DNA of 64,000 bases. Origin: Polyangiaceae bacterium (GTDB lineage: Bacteria; Myxococcota_A; Polyangia; Polyangiales; Polyangiaceae). Both the position numbers and the translations under genes were made by a program. Location of the stretch: NCBI GenBank assembly GCA_019637295.1, contig JAHBVX010000004.1, positions 434,001-498,000 on the forward strand, given 5' to 3'. Positions 41,762 through 50,080 of the stretch are shown piece after piece. Under the pieces are notes generated by a model. The model was not told where the DNA came from and did not search any database. It was given only the letters and a program-made list of their open reading frames with translations. Position 1 is the stretch's first letter; every line of letters begins with the position of its first letter.

Positions 41762-43720
41762 ATGCGGGTAAGTGCGCTGTCCTTGGCTGCGGTTGGGATT
41801 GGGATGTTCACCGCAGCTTGCGGCGGAGGCGGATCCGGCGGGAACGGTGGCGCAGGGGGCTACGTCGGACTGGGGGGCTTCGCCGGAGCCAGCGCGGGCG
41901 GCGGCGTGGCCGGCAGCGCTGGGATGGCGGGCGCGAGCGGAGCGGGGGCCGGCGGTGTGGGCGGAGGCACCGGCGGCGTGGGCGGAGGCACCGGCGGCGT
42001 GGGCGGAGGCATCGGGGGCACGGGCGCGGTTGGCCCGGACGCGACGATTCAGCCGGGCGCGGCCGATCGCGTGTTGCTCAAGGGCATGATCGTCACGCCC
42101 GACTCGAGCTTCGACGGCGAGCTGTTGGTCCAGAGCGACACCATCACCTGCGTGGGTGCGGGCGCGGCGTGCGCGGGGCAGTCCGGCGCGGCGGGTGCCA
42201 CCATCATCACGACCAACGGGATCATCGCGCCCGGGCTGATCGACGCGCACAACCACATCCTGTTCGACATCTTCAACGACGACCATTGGGTGCCGACGCT
42301 GCCCAAGTCGTGCACGTCGGTCGCCGACTGCAACGTGTCGAACTACTGCAGCGGTGGCAAGTGCGACTGTGTGGACAGCGTGTGTCGCTATCGCAATCAC
42401 AATCACTGGACCGCAGAGGCCGAGTACGCGCTCATGCTCGACTACAAGCAGTGCCTCGAGAACGCCTCTCAGGGCAAGCCCGTGTGGTGCCCGCAAGGCT
42501 ACGACAGCGCGGGGAACGTGAAGTGCGAGATGGTCAAGTGGGGCGAGATGAAGGGCCTGGTCGCGGGCACCACGTCCATCGTGGGGCTACCGGGCACGTC
42601 GAGCGGCTGCTTCTCGTCCGTCGCGCGCTCCATCGACGTGGCGCAGAACGGGCTGGGCGCGGACAAGATCCAGACCAGCGCCCTGTTCCCACCGAGCGCA
42701 GCGGGCGCCAACGGGGTCTGCAACAACTACGCGTCAGGGACGACGGATGCCTACTTGATCCATGTGGGCGAGGGCGTGGACCCGGCGGCCCTGGGCGAGT
42801 TCTCCACGCTGAACACGGTGACCACGCCCGACGGCTGCTTGCTGGCTCCACAGACGGCGATCACCCATGGCACCGCTTTCACACCAACCGAGTTCGCAAC
42901 CATGGCGGCAGCGGGGATGAAGCTCACCTGGTCGCCAGCGTCCAACCTCGCTCTCTACGGCGTGACGACGAACATTCCTCAGGCCATCGCGGCAGGCGTC
43001 GAGATCTCCCTCGGTCCGGACTGGTCCATGGGTGGCAGTCAGAACCTACTCGATGAACTGCGCGTCGCGGACGGGTGGGACAACGCCCACTGGAACGACA
43101 CCCTGAGCACCAAAGACCTGGTGACCATGGCCACCAAGAACGGCGCCAACGCCCTCGGGCTGCTGTCGCGGCTCGGCACCCTCGAGGTAGGGAAGCTGGC
43201 CGACCTGTTCGTGATCGGCGGGGACGCGAGCAAGCCCTATGACGCCATCGTCGGCGCACGACCGGCTGACGTGAGGCTGGTCATGATCGGCGGAGTGGTG
43301 CTGTTCGGCGACGCTCAGCTCGAAGCAGCCGGGCCCGCCAACCCGGGCTGCGAGAGCCTGACGGTCTGCGGTCGCAACAAGTTCGCCTGCGTGGCCGAGC
43401 CCAGCACCCAGAACAAGCTGAACCAGACGCTCTCGCAGATCGAGACCGCGCTGCAGTCGTCCTTCGTGGATCTCGACACCATCCCGGTGCTCCCGGCGTC
43501 GAGTTGCTCGCCCGCCTGCTCGGCCTCGCAGGAGTGCTTCGCGCGGACGACCTTTCCAAAGGCGCCGGGTATGTGCCCGGCCGCGTGCCCCGCCGGGGAG
43601 GAGTGCTTCCGCCGCTTCCTGTCGGGCAACAACCAGTACCAGTGCCTCAGCACCAACGCCTGCGCACCCAAGAAGTCGAAGACGATGGCGCCCATCGCAC
43701 CGCTCGTGATCTGCAACTAA
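41762..43720 (+). CDS. Lipoprotein amidohydrolase with Cys-rich inserts
   Basis: This 652-residue lipoprotein (lipobox FTAAC) has a Gly-rich linker (about 21-90, partly a 21-bp repeat) followed by an amidohydrolase-superfamily TIM barrel. Metal ligands are the HxH of GLIDAHNH, the His of AYLIHVGEG, the His of TAITHGTAF and the Asp of LGPDWSMGG, with the final TLEVGKLADLFVI typical of the family. A small disulfide-rich insert (CTSVADCNVSNYC, then CDCVDSVC) follows the HxH strand, and a Cys-rich tail ends the protein. The probable substrate is a ring amide or deaminated compound, not identifiable. It would act outside the cytoplasm, unusual for this family. Confidence 0.87.
   Translation: MRVSALSLAAVGIGMFTAACGGGGSGGNGGAGGYVGLGGFAGASAGGGVAGSAGMAGASGAGAGGVGGGTGGVGGGTGGVGGGIGGTGAVGPDATIQPGAADRVLLKGMIVTPDSSFDGELLVQSDTITCVGAGAACAGQSGAAGATIITTNGIIAPGLIDAHNHILFDIFNDDHWVPTLPKSCTSVADCNVSNYCSGGKCDCVDSVCRYRNHNHWTAEAEYALMLDYKQCLENASQGKPVWCPQGYDSAGNVKCEMVKWGEMKGLVAGTTSIVGLPGTSSGCFSSVARSIDVAQNGLGADKIQTSALFPPSAAGANGVCNNYASGTTDAYLIHVGEGVDPAALGEFSTLNTVTTPDGCLLAPQTAITHGTAFTPTEFATMAAAGMKLTWSPASNLALYGVTTNIPQAIAAGVEISLGPDWSMGGSQNLLDELRVADGWDNAHWNDTLSTKDLVTMATKNGANALGLLSRLGTLEVGKLADLFVIGGDASKPYDAIVGARPADVRLVMIGGVVLFGDAQLEAAGPANPGCESLTVCGRNKFACVAEPSTQNKLNQTLSQIETALQSSFVDLDTIPVLPASSCSPACSASQECFARTTFPKAPGMCPAACPAGEECFRRFLSGNNQYQCLSTNACAPKKSKTMAPIAPLVICN
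41957..42019 (+). repeat. 21-bp tandem repeat coding Gly-rich linker
   Basis: Three copies of a 21-base unit (starting GTGGGCGGAGGCACCGGC) encode VGGGTGG units in the amidohydrolase linker. The third copy is diverged. The unit length equals that of the larger repeat at 59910-60098. Confidence 0.7.
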
Positions 43721-43738
43721 GAGCGGTCGCGGCTCCGT

Positions 43739-44917
43739 TCATCTGGACTCGCTCGCGGGTTCTCGCAGAGCGACCGGTCCGCGCAGCTGCGCGCCGTCGA
43801 AGCCCGCGGCCCGCTCGACAGCGGGAGCGTGACTCGTCCCGGTCGTACGAAACGCCTCGATGCCGCGCTCGGTCGCCACCAAGAGCACCGCCCCGGAAGA
43901 GTCGAGCACGACGTCGCGAGAGAACCACGGGGAGCGCCGCAAGCGACCGCCGAGCGAGACGACGACCGCGGGCTGCGCTTGCCCCGGAGCGCCGAGCACG
44001 AGCTCGTCAGCCGGGCGCGCAGGGTGGGCGACGCCGAGCACGACCGCCTCTTGGTCCGGATCGAAGGCCACCCCTTCGAGCGAGGCTCCGAGTGACGACA
44101 CGCCGACCCACGCACCCGCGGGCGCGAGCCCCTCCTTCACCACTGCGAACAGGTCGAGCCCCTGAGGGTGGAGCCTGGCGAGCCAGCTGCGCTCGCTGCT
44201 GGCGTCGAAGACGACTCGCGAGCTCGTGTGGGGACGCTTGGGATGACTCACCGAGCCCACCATCCACTCCGGGCCGAAGTCGCTCAGCACGAAGAGCTCG
44301 TCGAAGCTGTCGCTGCCGACACGAGCCCGGGCGTTCAGCGCAAACACCGCCGGGCTCTCGCTCGGGCCCAGCGCATACAGCGACGCCGGCAGACCCGTGT
44401 ACGCGCGCCCGGCCCTGGGCTCGAGGTGCTCGTCGAGCTCCCTCCACTCGGTGCCGTACTCGTCCGCGACGGCCAGCACCCGCGAGCCCGTCACGACGAC
44501 GCGGACGTCGCCCGGCAGCGCCGGCGAGCTCGATTCGTGAACGAACTGCCCGTCGTAGCGCAGCGCGTGGACGCGGCTACCGTCCACCCAGCCGTTCTTC
44601 TCGACCACGAGCAGTCGCTGTCGATGGGCGTCCCAGCACAGATCCGTGATGACCCAGGCGAGCGGATGGACTGCGCGCACACTGCCCGTATCGACGTCGA
44701 ACACGACCAAGTCGCCGCTCTCGTCGAGCCCAAAGGCGGCTCGCGGAACCGGCCAGCCCGCGGGGGCATCCGCACGTATGTCGGGTGGCAGCTCACGCGA
44801 CGGCCCATCATCGACCCGCGCCGTGCCCACGTCTTCCGTTGGTGGGTCGGCGTCGCAGGCGAGGACGGCCGCAGGGACGAACAGCAGAGCGAGCAGCGAG
44901 GATGTGGGCTTTTCCAT
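43739..44917 (-). CDS. Beta-propeller-like lipoprotein
   Basis: A 392-residue lipoprotein (lipobox AVLAC, Cys21) with repeated four-strand-like units (GLDESGDLVVFDVDTGSVRAV, DLCWDAHRQRLLVVEKNGWVDGS, SRVLAVADEYGTEWRELD, VVFDASSERSWLARLHPQG, GVAFDPDQEAVVLGVAH), the periodicity of a WD/SMP-30-like beta-propeller. It could bind a ligand or a surface partner. No catalytic motif was seen. It is convergent with the amidohydrolase gene, 18 bases apart. Confidence 0.75.
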   Translation of the reverse strand: MEKPTSSLLALLFVPAAVLACDADPPTEDVGTARVDDGPSRELPPDIRADAPAGWPVPRAAFGLDESGDLVVFDVDTGSVRAVHPLAWVITDLCWDAHRQRLLVVEKNGWVDGSRVHALRYDGQFVHESSSPALPGDVRVVVTGSRVLAVADEYGTEWRELDEHLEPRAGRAYTGLPASLYALGPSESPAVFALNARARVGSDSFDELFVLSDFGPEWMVGSVSHPKRPHTSSRVVFDASSERSWLARLHPQGLDLFAVVKEGLAPAGAWVGVSSLGASLEGVAFDPDQEAVVLGVAHPARPADELVLGAPGQAQPAVVVSLGGRLRRSPWFSRDVVLDSSGAVLLVATERGIEAFRTTGTSHAPAVERAAGFDGAQLRGPVALREPASESR

Positions 44918-45000
44918 TCCCCCTGCTCGGCGGCCACGCTCGCGAGTTGCGCGCCGACTTCACACCGCCGCAGGCGAGCCGCGGCGACGCGCTCGTGACG

Positions 45001-45492
45001 TCAATCGACTGGGCGGGGCGCGTGGTTGCCAACAATCTGCGCGCGGGTGTCCAACCCGACGTCCTCCCAACGCTCGACGTCGAGCGAGAAGACGACCAGG
45101 GCTGCGGTGGGCAGCGTCCACTCCACGCCGCTGAGCTCGGACGCGAGCTGCTCGAGTCCCGGGTTGTGGCCGATCATCAGCACTCGGGATGCAGCGTCCG
45201 GCACCTGGGCGAGCAGCGCGAGATACTCCCTCGGCTCGGCGAGGTAGAGCCTTCGCGTCAGCCACACGTCGGCCGACCACGCGGAGCTCTCGGCGATGAC
45301 GAGCGCGGTCTGACGTGCGCGGCACGCGCTCGAGGACACGATCAAGTCCGGCACCCAGCCGCCGTCGGCGATCAGTCGCGCCACGACCGGCGCGTCGCGC
45401 TCGCCCCGCTTGTTCAGCGGCCGGTCGTGGTCATCCCGAGCGGGATCGCTCCAGCTCGACTTGGCGTGGCGCATCAAGAGCAGCGTCTTCAT
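45001..45492 (-). CDS. sixA: SixA-type phosphohistidine phosphatase
   Basis: A 163-residue cytoplasmic histidine phosphatase. The catalytic LLLMRHAKSSW (Arg8, His9), the second arginine in SSSACRARQTALVI and the second histidine in LMIGHNPGLEQLA give the complete phosphoglycerate-mutase-like active site of SixA, which removes phosphate from histidine on phosphotransfer proteins. It is followed downstream by the propeller lipoprotein and preceded, 31 bases away, by the lipoprotein gene at 45524, all on the same strand. Confidence 0.9.
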   Translation of the reverse strand: MKTLLLMRHAKSSWSDPARDDHDRPLNKRGERDAPVVARLIADGGWVPDLIVSSSACRARQTALVIAESSAWSADVWLTRRLYLAEPREYLALLAQVPDAASRVLMIGHNPGLEQLASELSGVEWTLPTAALVVFSLDVERWEDVGLDTRAQIVGNHAPRPVD

Positions 45493-45523
45493 TGGCAGAG
45501 CACCCTACCCTCGACGCCCGGGC

Positions 45524-47098
45524 TCAGGGCAACCACTCGCGCTTGGAGACCAACGCGCCCGCGACCTCCACCCGGTTGACGTCGCCTTTGTCGCACTGAA
45601 TCTTCACCCGCGGCGAGCCGCCCTCTGCGGCGATCACCCCGAAGATGCGCGCGGGTTCGGTATGGACCTCGTCGGTACAAAACGCCATCACCCGGGTGCC
45701 CGTCGCCAACGTGCCAAAGCGGATGCTCGCGACGGGGACAGTGATCTCCGTCTTGTCCGACAGGCGGCGCACCTTCACGTTCTTGCCCGCGACCTCCAGC
45801 ACGGTGCCGAGCAGGTAGTCCTTGGAGGGCGGCCGGAGCGGCGCCCATACGCGAACACCGACCAGCTGAGCCGTGGGCGGCAAGAGCTCGGCTGTGTCCG
45901 CCGCGCGCAGGGCCGATGCGTCGACCCAGCCTTCGACCTCGTCGAGTAGCCTGGCTTGCCGGCTCTCTCCCGGATCCTTCATCAGCACCAGCGCGTGCGT
46001 GCGGCCCCTGCCCAGCACCCACACGCGCGCGCCATGCGCGACGCGCTCGCCGCGGGACTTGGTGGCGTCGGCTGGGCTGCCCACGTCGACGGCGCCATAG
46101 GTCCACGCGGACTTGGGCACGTCGAATCGGCAGCCAAGGCGCTGGCACTCCGCGGCCACGCGCAGGCGGGCGCGTGCCCGCTCGATCTCCGGTGGATCCT
46201 TGGTGAAGCGAGCGTGAATCAGGTCTTGCTCGAAGCGAGAGAGGGTCTGCGCCGCCCGCGAGTCGGTCAGCGCCGCGTCGGAGAGCTTCACCAGATGCAC
46301 GACCAGTGCCTCTTGGATCAGCTCGCGCGCCAGGGGGACCTCGTGCTTCGCCAGCGCCTCGCTCCGCGCCAGCTCGTCGACCTTGTTCGCTGCGTCCAGC
46401 CATTTGCCCGCGGCCAATAGCGGGCGCAGATCGCGCGCGGTGTGGAGCACCGCGAGCTTCGCCAAGGTTCGCTCTGCGTTCGCCTTCGAGTCCTTGGCGA
46501 GGGCGACGCCTGCGTCTTTCGAGTGCAGCAGCTCGCGCGCGCGGGCGGGCTCACCCGCCTGCAAGTGATGCTCGAAGGCGGCGCTCAGGCAGGTCAGCAG
46601 CGGCTCGGCGGCGGCTGCCATCAGCTGGTCACGGAAGTGCGGTCGCGGCTTCAGTCCGAGGGGCTCAGCCACGATCCGGAGCGCTTGCGCGCAGTCCTTG
46701 GTCTCGGCGGCACTCTGGGCCACTCGAGCGGCACGAGCCTCGTCGAGCGCGCGCTGAACCGCGCGCGCCTTCTCGGTCGTCGCCAGGCCGCCGAGCAGTC
46801 GGGCCTCCTCGGCGCGAGCTTCGGCCGTGTCGGGGTCACCCGCTGCCAGCGCACGCTCGGCGTCCGCCACCAGCAGCTGGGCGAGGTCGTCCTTGCCCTC
46901 CTCGGCCGCCGACGTCCCGGCGAAGCGATCGAGCAACTTGCGGTACTGCGCCGGATCGCGGCTCTGGCGGGCGCGCTCGAGCAGCCGCGCTGCCTTCTCG
47001 TCGTCCACGGTCACCGGCTGGGCGGGCTCGGTGGTCGCGCCGCCGCAGCCAGTCAGAAGCGCGAGCCCCAGGATCGTCACCCCAAAGACACCCTTCAT
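45524..47098 (-). CDS. Large helical lipoprotein with C-terminal SH3/Tudor-like region
   Basis: A 524-residue lipoprotein (lipobox LALLTGC, Cys18). The first 350 residues are Ala/Glu/Arg-rich helical repeats of TPR-like character (ARLLERARQSRDPAQYRKLLDRF, ERALAAGDPDTAEARAEEARLLGG). The C-terminus has a beta region (LLGTVLEVAGKNVKVRRLSDK, SIRFGTLATGTRVMAFC) like a Tudor/SH3 barrel. No family is recognised. It precedes sixA and may be co-transcribed with it. Confidence 0.75.
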   Translation of the reverse strand: MKGVFGVTILGLALLTGCGGATTEPAQPVTVDDEKAARLLERARQSRDPAQYRKLLDRFAGTSAAEEGKDDLAQLLVADAERALAAGDPDTAEARAEEARLLGGLATTEKARAVQRALDEARAARVAQSAAETKDCAQALRIVAEPLGLKPRPHFRDQLMAAAAEPLLTCLSAAFEHHLQAGEPARARELLHSKDAGVALAKDSKANAERTLAKLAVLHTARDLRPLLAAGKWLDAANKVDELARSEALAKHEVPLARELIQEALVVHLVKLSDAALTDSRAAQTLSRFEQDLIHARFTKDPPEIERARARLRVAAECQRLGCRFDVPKSAWTYGAVDVGSPADATKSRGERVAHGARVWVLGRGRTHALVLMKDPGESRQARLLDEVEGWVDASALRAADTAELLPPTAQLVGVRVWAPLRPPSKDYLLGTVLEVAGKNVKVRRLSDKTEITVPVASIRFGTLATGTRVMAFCTDEVHTEPARIFGVIAAEGGSPRVKIQCDKGDVNRVEVAGALVSKREWLP

Positions 47099-47150
47099 GG
47101 CTGCGCAGCAAGCTCCCGGCGGGCGCAGGCGTCAAGAGGCGCCGCAGTGT

Positions 47151-47690
47151 TCAGGTCCAGAGATTCGGACCGGCCTGCTTGGCCTTCTCCTTGTCAGCCT
47201 TCAGCCGCTCGATGAACTCCAGCAGTATGCTCGTGAAGGTGCCTGCGGCGGGCTCGAGCTCGCCGCCGTGAAGCCAGACGAAGCGTCCAGACTCGTCGAG
47301 GGCGAGGGTCGCGCCAGAGCCGACGACGCCCGCTAGCGGAGTCAAGCCAGTCACGCCATCGTCGATGAGCCGCCGGCGCCGATCGCGGATGTCCAGCGGT
47401 GGCGGGACCTCGGCAGCGATGCCGTACACCTCCAGGCCATAGTCGTGTGCCCAGCGTGGGCCAACCGCGTAGGGCTTGGGTCGCTGCCACACTTCTTGCT
47501 TTGCCTGCACGGCGATGGCGCCGTGTGCCACGACGAACTCGAGGTAGTCACTCGGGAGCGAGACGCCAAGGTCCGCTTCGAGCTGCTGAACGGCGGCGCG
47601 ACTCGAGACCTTCGTCGTCCAGACCCAGTACCCGAAGTCGTCGTCCAGCGCCATGATGGCCGACGCGACGTCGGTGGCTTCGCGTGTCAT
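47151..47690 (-). CDS. SMI1/KNR4 (SUKH) family protein
   Basis: A 179-residue soluble protein with the SUKH fold signatures LEADLGVSLPSDYLEFVVAHGA, followed by LEVYGIAAE and FVWLHGG. SUKH proteins are often immunity proteins of contact-dependent or polymorphic toxin systems. No toxin gene is next to it, so it may be an orphan or have a housekeeping role. ATG 47690 has AGGAG at good spacing. It is divergent from the gene at 47822. Confidence 0.78.
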   Translation of the reverse strand: MTREATDVASAIMALDDDFGYWVWTTKVSSRAAVQQLEADLGVSLPSDYLEFVVAHGAIAVQAKQEVWQRPKPYAVGPRWAHDYGLEVYGIAAEVPPPLDIRDRRRRLIDDGVTGLTPLAGVVGSGATLALDESGRFVWLHGGELEPAAGTFTSILLEFIERLKADKEKAKQAGPNLWT

Positions 47691-47821
47691 GCTCGTCTCC
47701 TCTGGTCGACTCGCATACCGTTCCCGCGCCGGACCGGCAAGGGATCGATCCCCCGCAGGATCGCCTCGAGGCCCCGGGGGCAGTTCCATCGCACCAGCAA
47801 TTGCTCTATCCGTGACGCACC

Positions 47822-48409
47822 ATGTCCGCGCTCCCCGAGGGGGCCGAGCAGCTCGCCTGGCTCGCCCGACAGAAACGCCTGGCCTTCGAACCGCGTCCCA
47901 ACGAGGACTGGTTTCACGCTTGGGAGCCCTTCGACACCATGGTGAGCGCGGAGCACTACGTCAACGCGGTGTCGTGGTCGATGCCGCCCGGGACGGTGAC
48001 CGCCGCCGAGCCGTGGCTGGCGGACCTCGCCGGCGAGCCCATCGATCGAACGTTGCTCGTGTTCGTGTCGCATCCGGCGTTCACTCGACGCGCGGCAGCT
48101 CGCGCCGGCGAGCACTTCAACACGCGTGTCGCCTACCTCGAGAGTCCGCCCCCGCCGACGGTCCGCATTGGCGATGCTACCTGGGATGCGCAGGTCACGA
48201 CTCTGGCCGCGTCCGCATCCGAGGCGGTCGCCGCCTTGCCGTCCGGCGCGCGACAGCTGTTGCTCTCGTGGCGCTTCACCGGCCACCTGGAGGTCAGGCC
48301 CGGAGGCTTTGTCGTACACTTCGCCGGTACGCGTCCGACCGCCGACCATCTGGGCCGGCTCTTGGGGACGGTGCCCGAGTTGACGCGCGCGCTGCTGGGA
48401 CCGCGCTAG
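47822..48409 (+). CDS. Hypothetical soluble protein
   Basis: A 195-residue protein without signal peptide or membrane segment. It has an N-terminal aromatic-rich region (RPNEDWFHAWEPFDTMVSAEHYVNAVSW) and alternating strands later (TLLVFVSHPAF, VRIGDATWDAQVTTLA, RQLLLSWRFTGHLEVRPGGFVVHFAGTRP), suggesting a mixed alpha/beta fold. Composition and codon bias look coding. I do not recognise the family. It lies divergently from the SUKH gene. Confidence 0.65.
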   Translation: MSALPEGAEQLAWLARQKRLAFEPRPNEDWFHAWEPFDTMVSAEHYVNAVSWSMPPGTVTAAEPWLADLAGEPIDRTLLVFVSHPAFTRRAAARAGEHFNTRVAYLESPPPPTVRIGDATWDAQVTTLAASASEAVAALPSGARQLLLSWRFTGHLEVRPGGFVVHFAGTRPTADHLGRLLGTVPELTRALLGPR

Positions 48410-48422
48410 AGCTGTGACGCCG

Positions 48423-48452
48423 TTGACAACCAGCGGTACCTGAAGCTAGAAG
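48423..48452 (+). promoter_or_regulatory. Candidate sigma-70-type promoter
   Basis: TTGACA (48423-48428, perfect -35) and TAGAAG (48447-48452) are 18 bases apart. The expected start, about 48459, leaves a leader of about 27 bases with GGAG before ATG 48486. Confidence 0.45.
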
Positions 48453-48485
48453 CTGTGAATGGGGATCCAGCGCGGGAGCGGAAGC

Positions 48486-49340
48486 ATGCGTGGGCTTACC
48501 GAGTGGTTCTTGGCTGTCGGCGTTACGCTGTGCGCGCCGTCCGCGTGGGCGCAGCCCGACTCACCTCCGCCGCCCGCAGAGACGGAGCCCGTCCCCCCCC
48601 CGCCGCCACCTCCACCACCAGCGCAGCCCGCGCCGGGCTACGGACAACCGCCGCCGCCAGGGCAGCCGCCGCCGGGTTACGGTCAGCCGCCGCCGGGCTA
48701 CCATGGCCCCCCACCTCATGGCCCGCCGCCGGGCTACTACGCGCCACCACCGCCGCCGCCTGCGGATCCGACGGTGCACTTTCACGACGGTTTCTACCTC
48801 CAGTTCGGGCTCGGGCTCGGCAGCATGTCGACGAGCGCGACCATCGATCCCGCTCCTTCCAACCCGCCGGACGTGAGCATCACCGGGATGGGAGTCGCGG
48901 GTCAGTTCCTGCTCGGAGGCACCCCGGCGCCGGGCTTCGTGATCGGCGGCGGCAGCATGGGGTTCTCGGCGCCCAGGGCCAAGCTCAAGGAGGATGGCCA
49001 GGAAGTCGCGCTCGACGACGAGACCTTCAACCTATCGATGCTGGGGCTGTTCGTGGACTACTATTTCGATCCGACTCAGGGCTTCCACCTGCAGGCGCTC
49101 ATCGGGTTCGCGCAGCTGAGCTCGGACGACTCGGACGCCGACGAGAACCCGACGGGCGTTGGCCTGTCCCTCGGACTCGGCTACGAGTGGTGGGTGGGCG
49201 AGCAGTGGGGACTGGGGGTGCTGGGCAAGCTCATGTACGCATCGACCTCGGTGGACGTGGACTTGGTCACTGGCGGCACCGGGTCGATCAAGTATCAGAC
49301 CCTGGTCCCCGCGTTGCTCTTGACGGCAACTCTGCACTGA
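48486..49340 (+). CDS. Pro-rich outer-membrane barrel-like protein
   Basis: A 284-residue exported protein with a signal peptide (1-22, ending SAWAQ), a Pro/Gly/Tyr-rich spacer (about 23-95, repeated PPPGYGQPP) and a C-terminal barrel-like domain (FYLQFGLGLGSMS, FHLQALIGFAQLS, VGLSLGLGYEWWVG, LLLTATLH). GGAG seven bases upstream favours ATG 48486 over an in-frame ATG at 48459. It precedes the two-component genes by 38 bases on the same strand and might be their target or sensor partner. It resembles the protein at 34426 in layout. Confidence 0.78.
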   Translation: MRGLTEWFLAVGVTLCAPSAWAQPDSPPPPAETEPVPPPPPPPPPAQPAPGYGQPPPPGQPPPGYGQPPPGYHGPPPHGPPPGYYAPPPPPPADPTVHFHDGFYLQFGLGLGSMSTSATIDPAPSNPPDVSITGMGVAGQFLLGGTPAPGFVIGGGSMGFSAPRAKLKEDGQEVALDDETFNLSMLGLFVDYYFDPTQGFHLQALIGFAQLSSDDSDADENPTGVGLSLGLGYEWWVGEQWGLGVLGKLMYASTSVDVDLVTGGTGSIKYQTLVPALLLTATLH

Positions 49341-49378
49341 GGTCGACCCGGCCTCCGCGACGGAGTATTGATCCGTCC

Positions 49379-50080
49379 ATGCAGCGCATCGTCGTGGTCG
49401 AGGACGAGCCCGCCATCGCGGAGAGCGTGGCCTACGCCCTCAAGCGCGACGGCTTCTCCGTCTCGATCACGGGGTCCGCGGTGGAGGCCGAGCAGATCGC
49501 GCCGGAGGCGCAGCTGATCCTGCTCGACCTGATGTTGCCCGACGGCAGCGGGTTCGACTTGATCGGTCGCTTGCGGCGCCAGGGGCTCAGCACGCCCATC
49601 ATCGTGCTGTCCAGTCGCGATGGCGAGGCCGACCGCGTCGCCGCGCTCGAGACGGGTGCGGACGACTACGTCACCAAGCCGTTCTCGCCGCGGGAGGTGG
49701 TCGCTCGCGTACGCGCCGTGCTGCGTCGCACCGGCACCCAACCCGAAGAGAGCGGGGCCGAGCGAGAGCTTCCGTTGCAGCTCGACGACACGACTCGGCG
49801 AGCCACCGTGAGCGGGCGCGCGCTCGATCTGACCAAGGTGGAGTTCGACCTGCTCGCCGCGCTCCTGAGTAGCCCAGGTCGAGTGTACACGCGGGCACAG
49901 CTGATCGATCGCGTCTGGGGAGACGGGTTCGCGGTGAGTGACAGAACCATCGACAGCCACGTCAAGTCACTGCGCAAGAAGGTAGGCGAAGCTGGCGGCA
50001 ACCCGGGCTGGCTCGAGACCGTGCGGGGCGTTGGCTACCGCGTCACGGACGACCCGAGCCCGAGTGACGACAAGCCGTGA
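49379..50080 (+). CDS. OmpR/PhoB-family response regulator
   Basis: A 233-residue regulator. The receiver domain has the acidic pocket VVEDE, phospho-acceptor Asp50 in LILLDLMLPDGSG and Lys in YVTKPF. The C-terminal winged helix has the family text YTRAQLIDRVWGDGFAVSDRTIDSHVKSLRKK and GVGYRV. It pairs with the kinase that overlaps its stop by GTGA. Target genes are unknown. The envelope protein gene just upstream is a candidate. Confidence 0.93.
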   Translation: MQRIVVVEDEPAIAESVAYALKRDGFSVSITGSAVEAEQIAPEAQLILLDLMLPDGSGFDLIGRLRRQGLSTPIIVLSSRDGEADRVAALETGADDYVTKPFSPREVVARVRAVLRRTGTQPEESGAERELPLQLDDTTRRATVSGRALDLTKVEFDLLAALLSSPGRVYTRAQLIDRVWGDGFAVSDRTIDSHVKSLRKKVGEAGGNPGWLETVRGVGYRVTDDPSPSDDKP

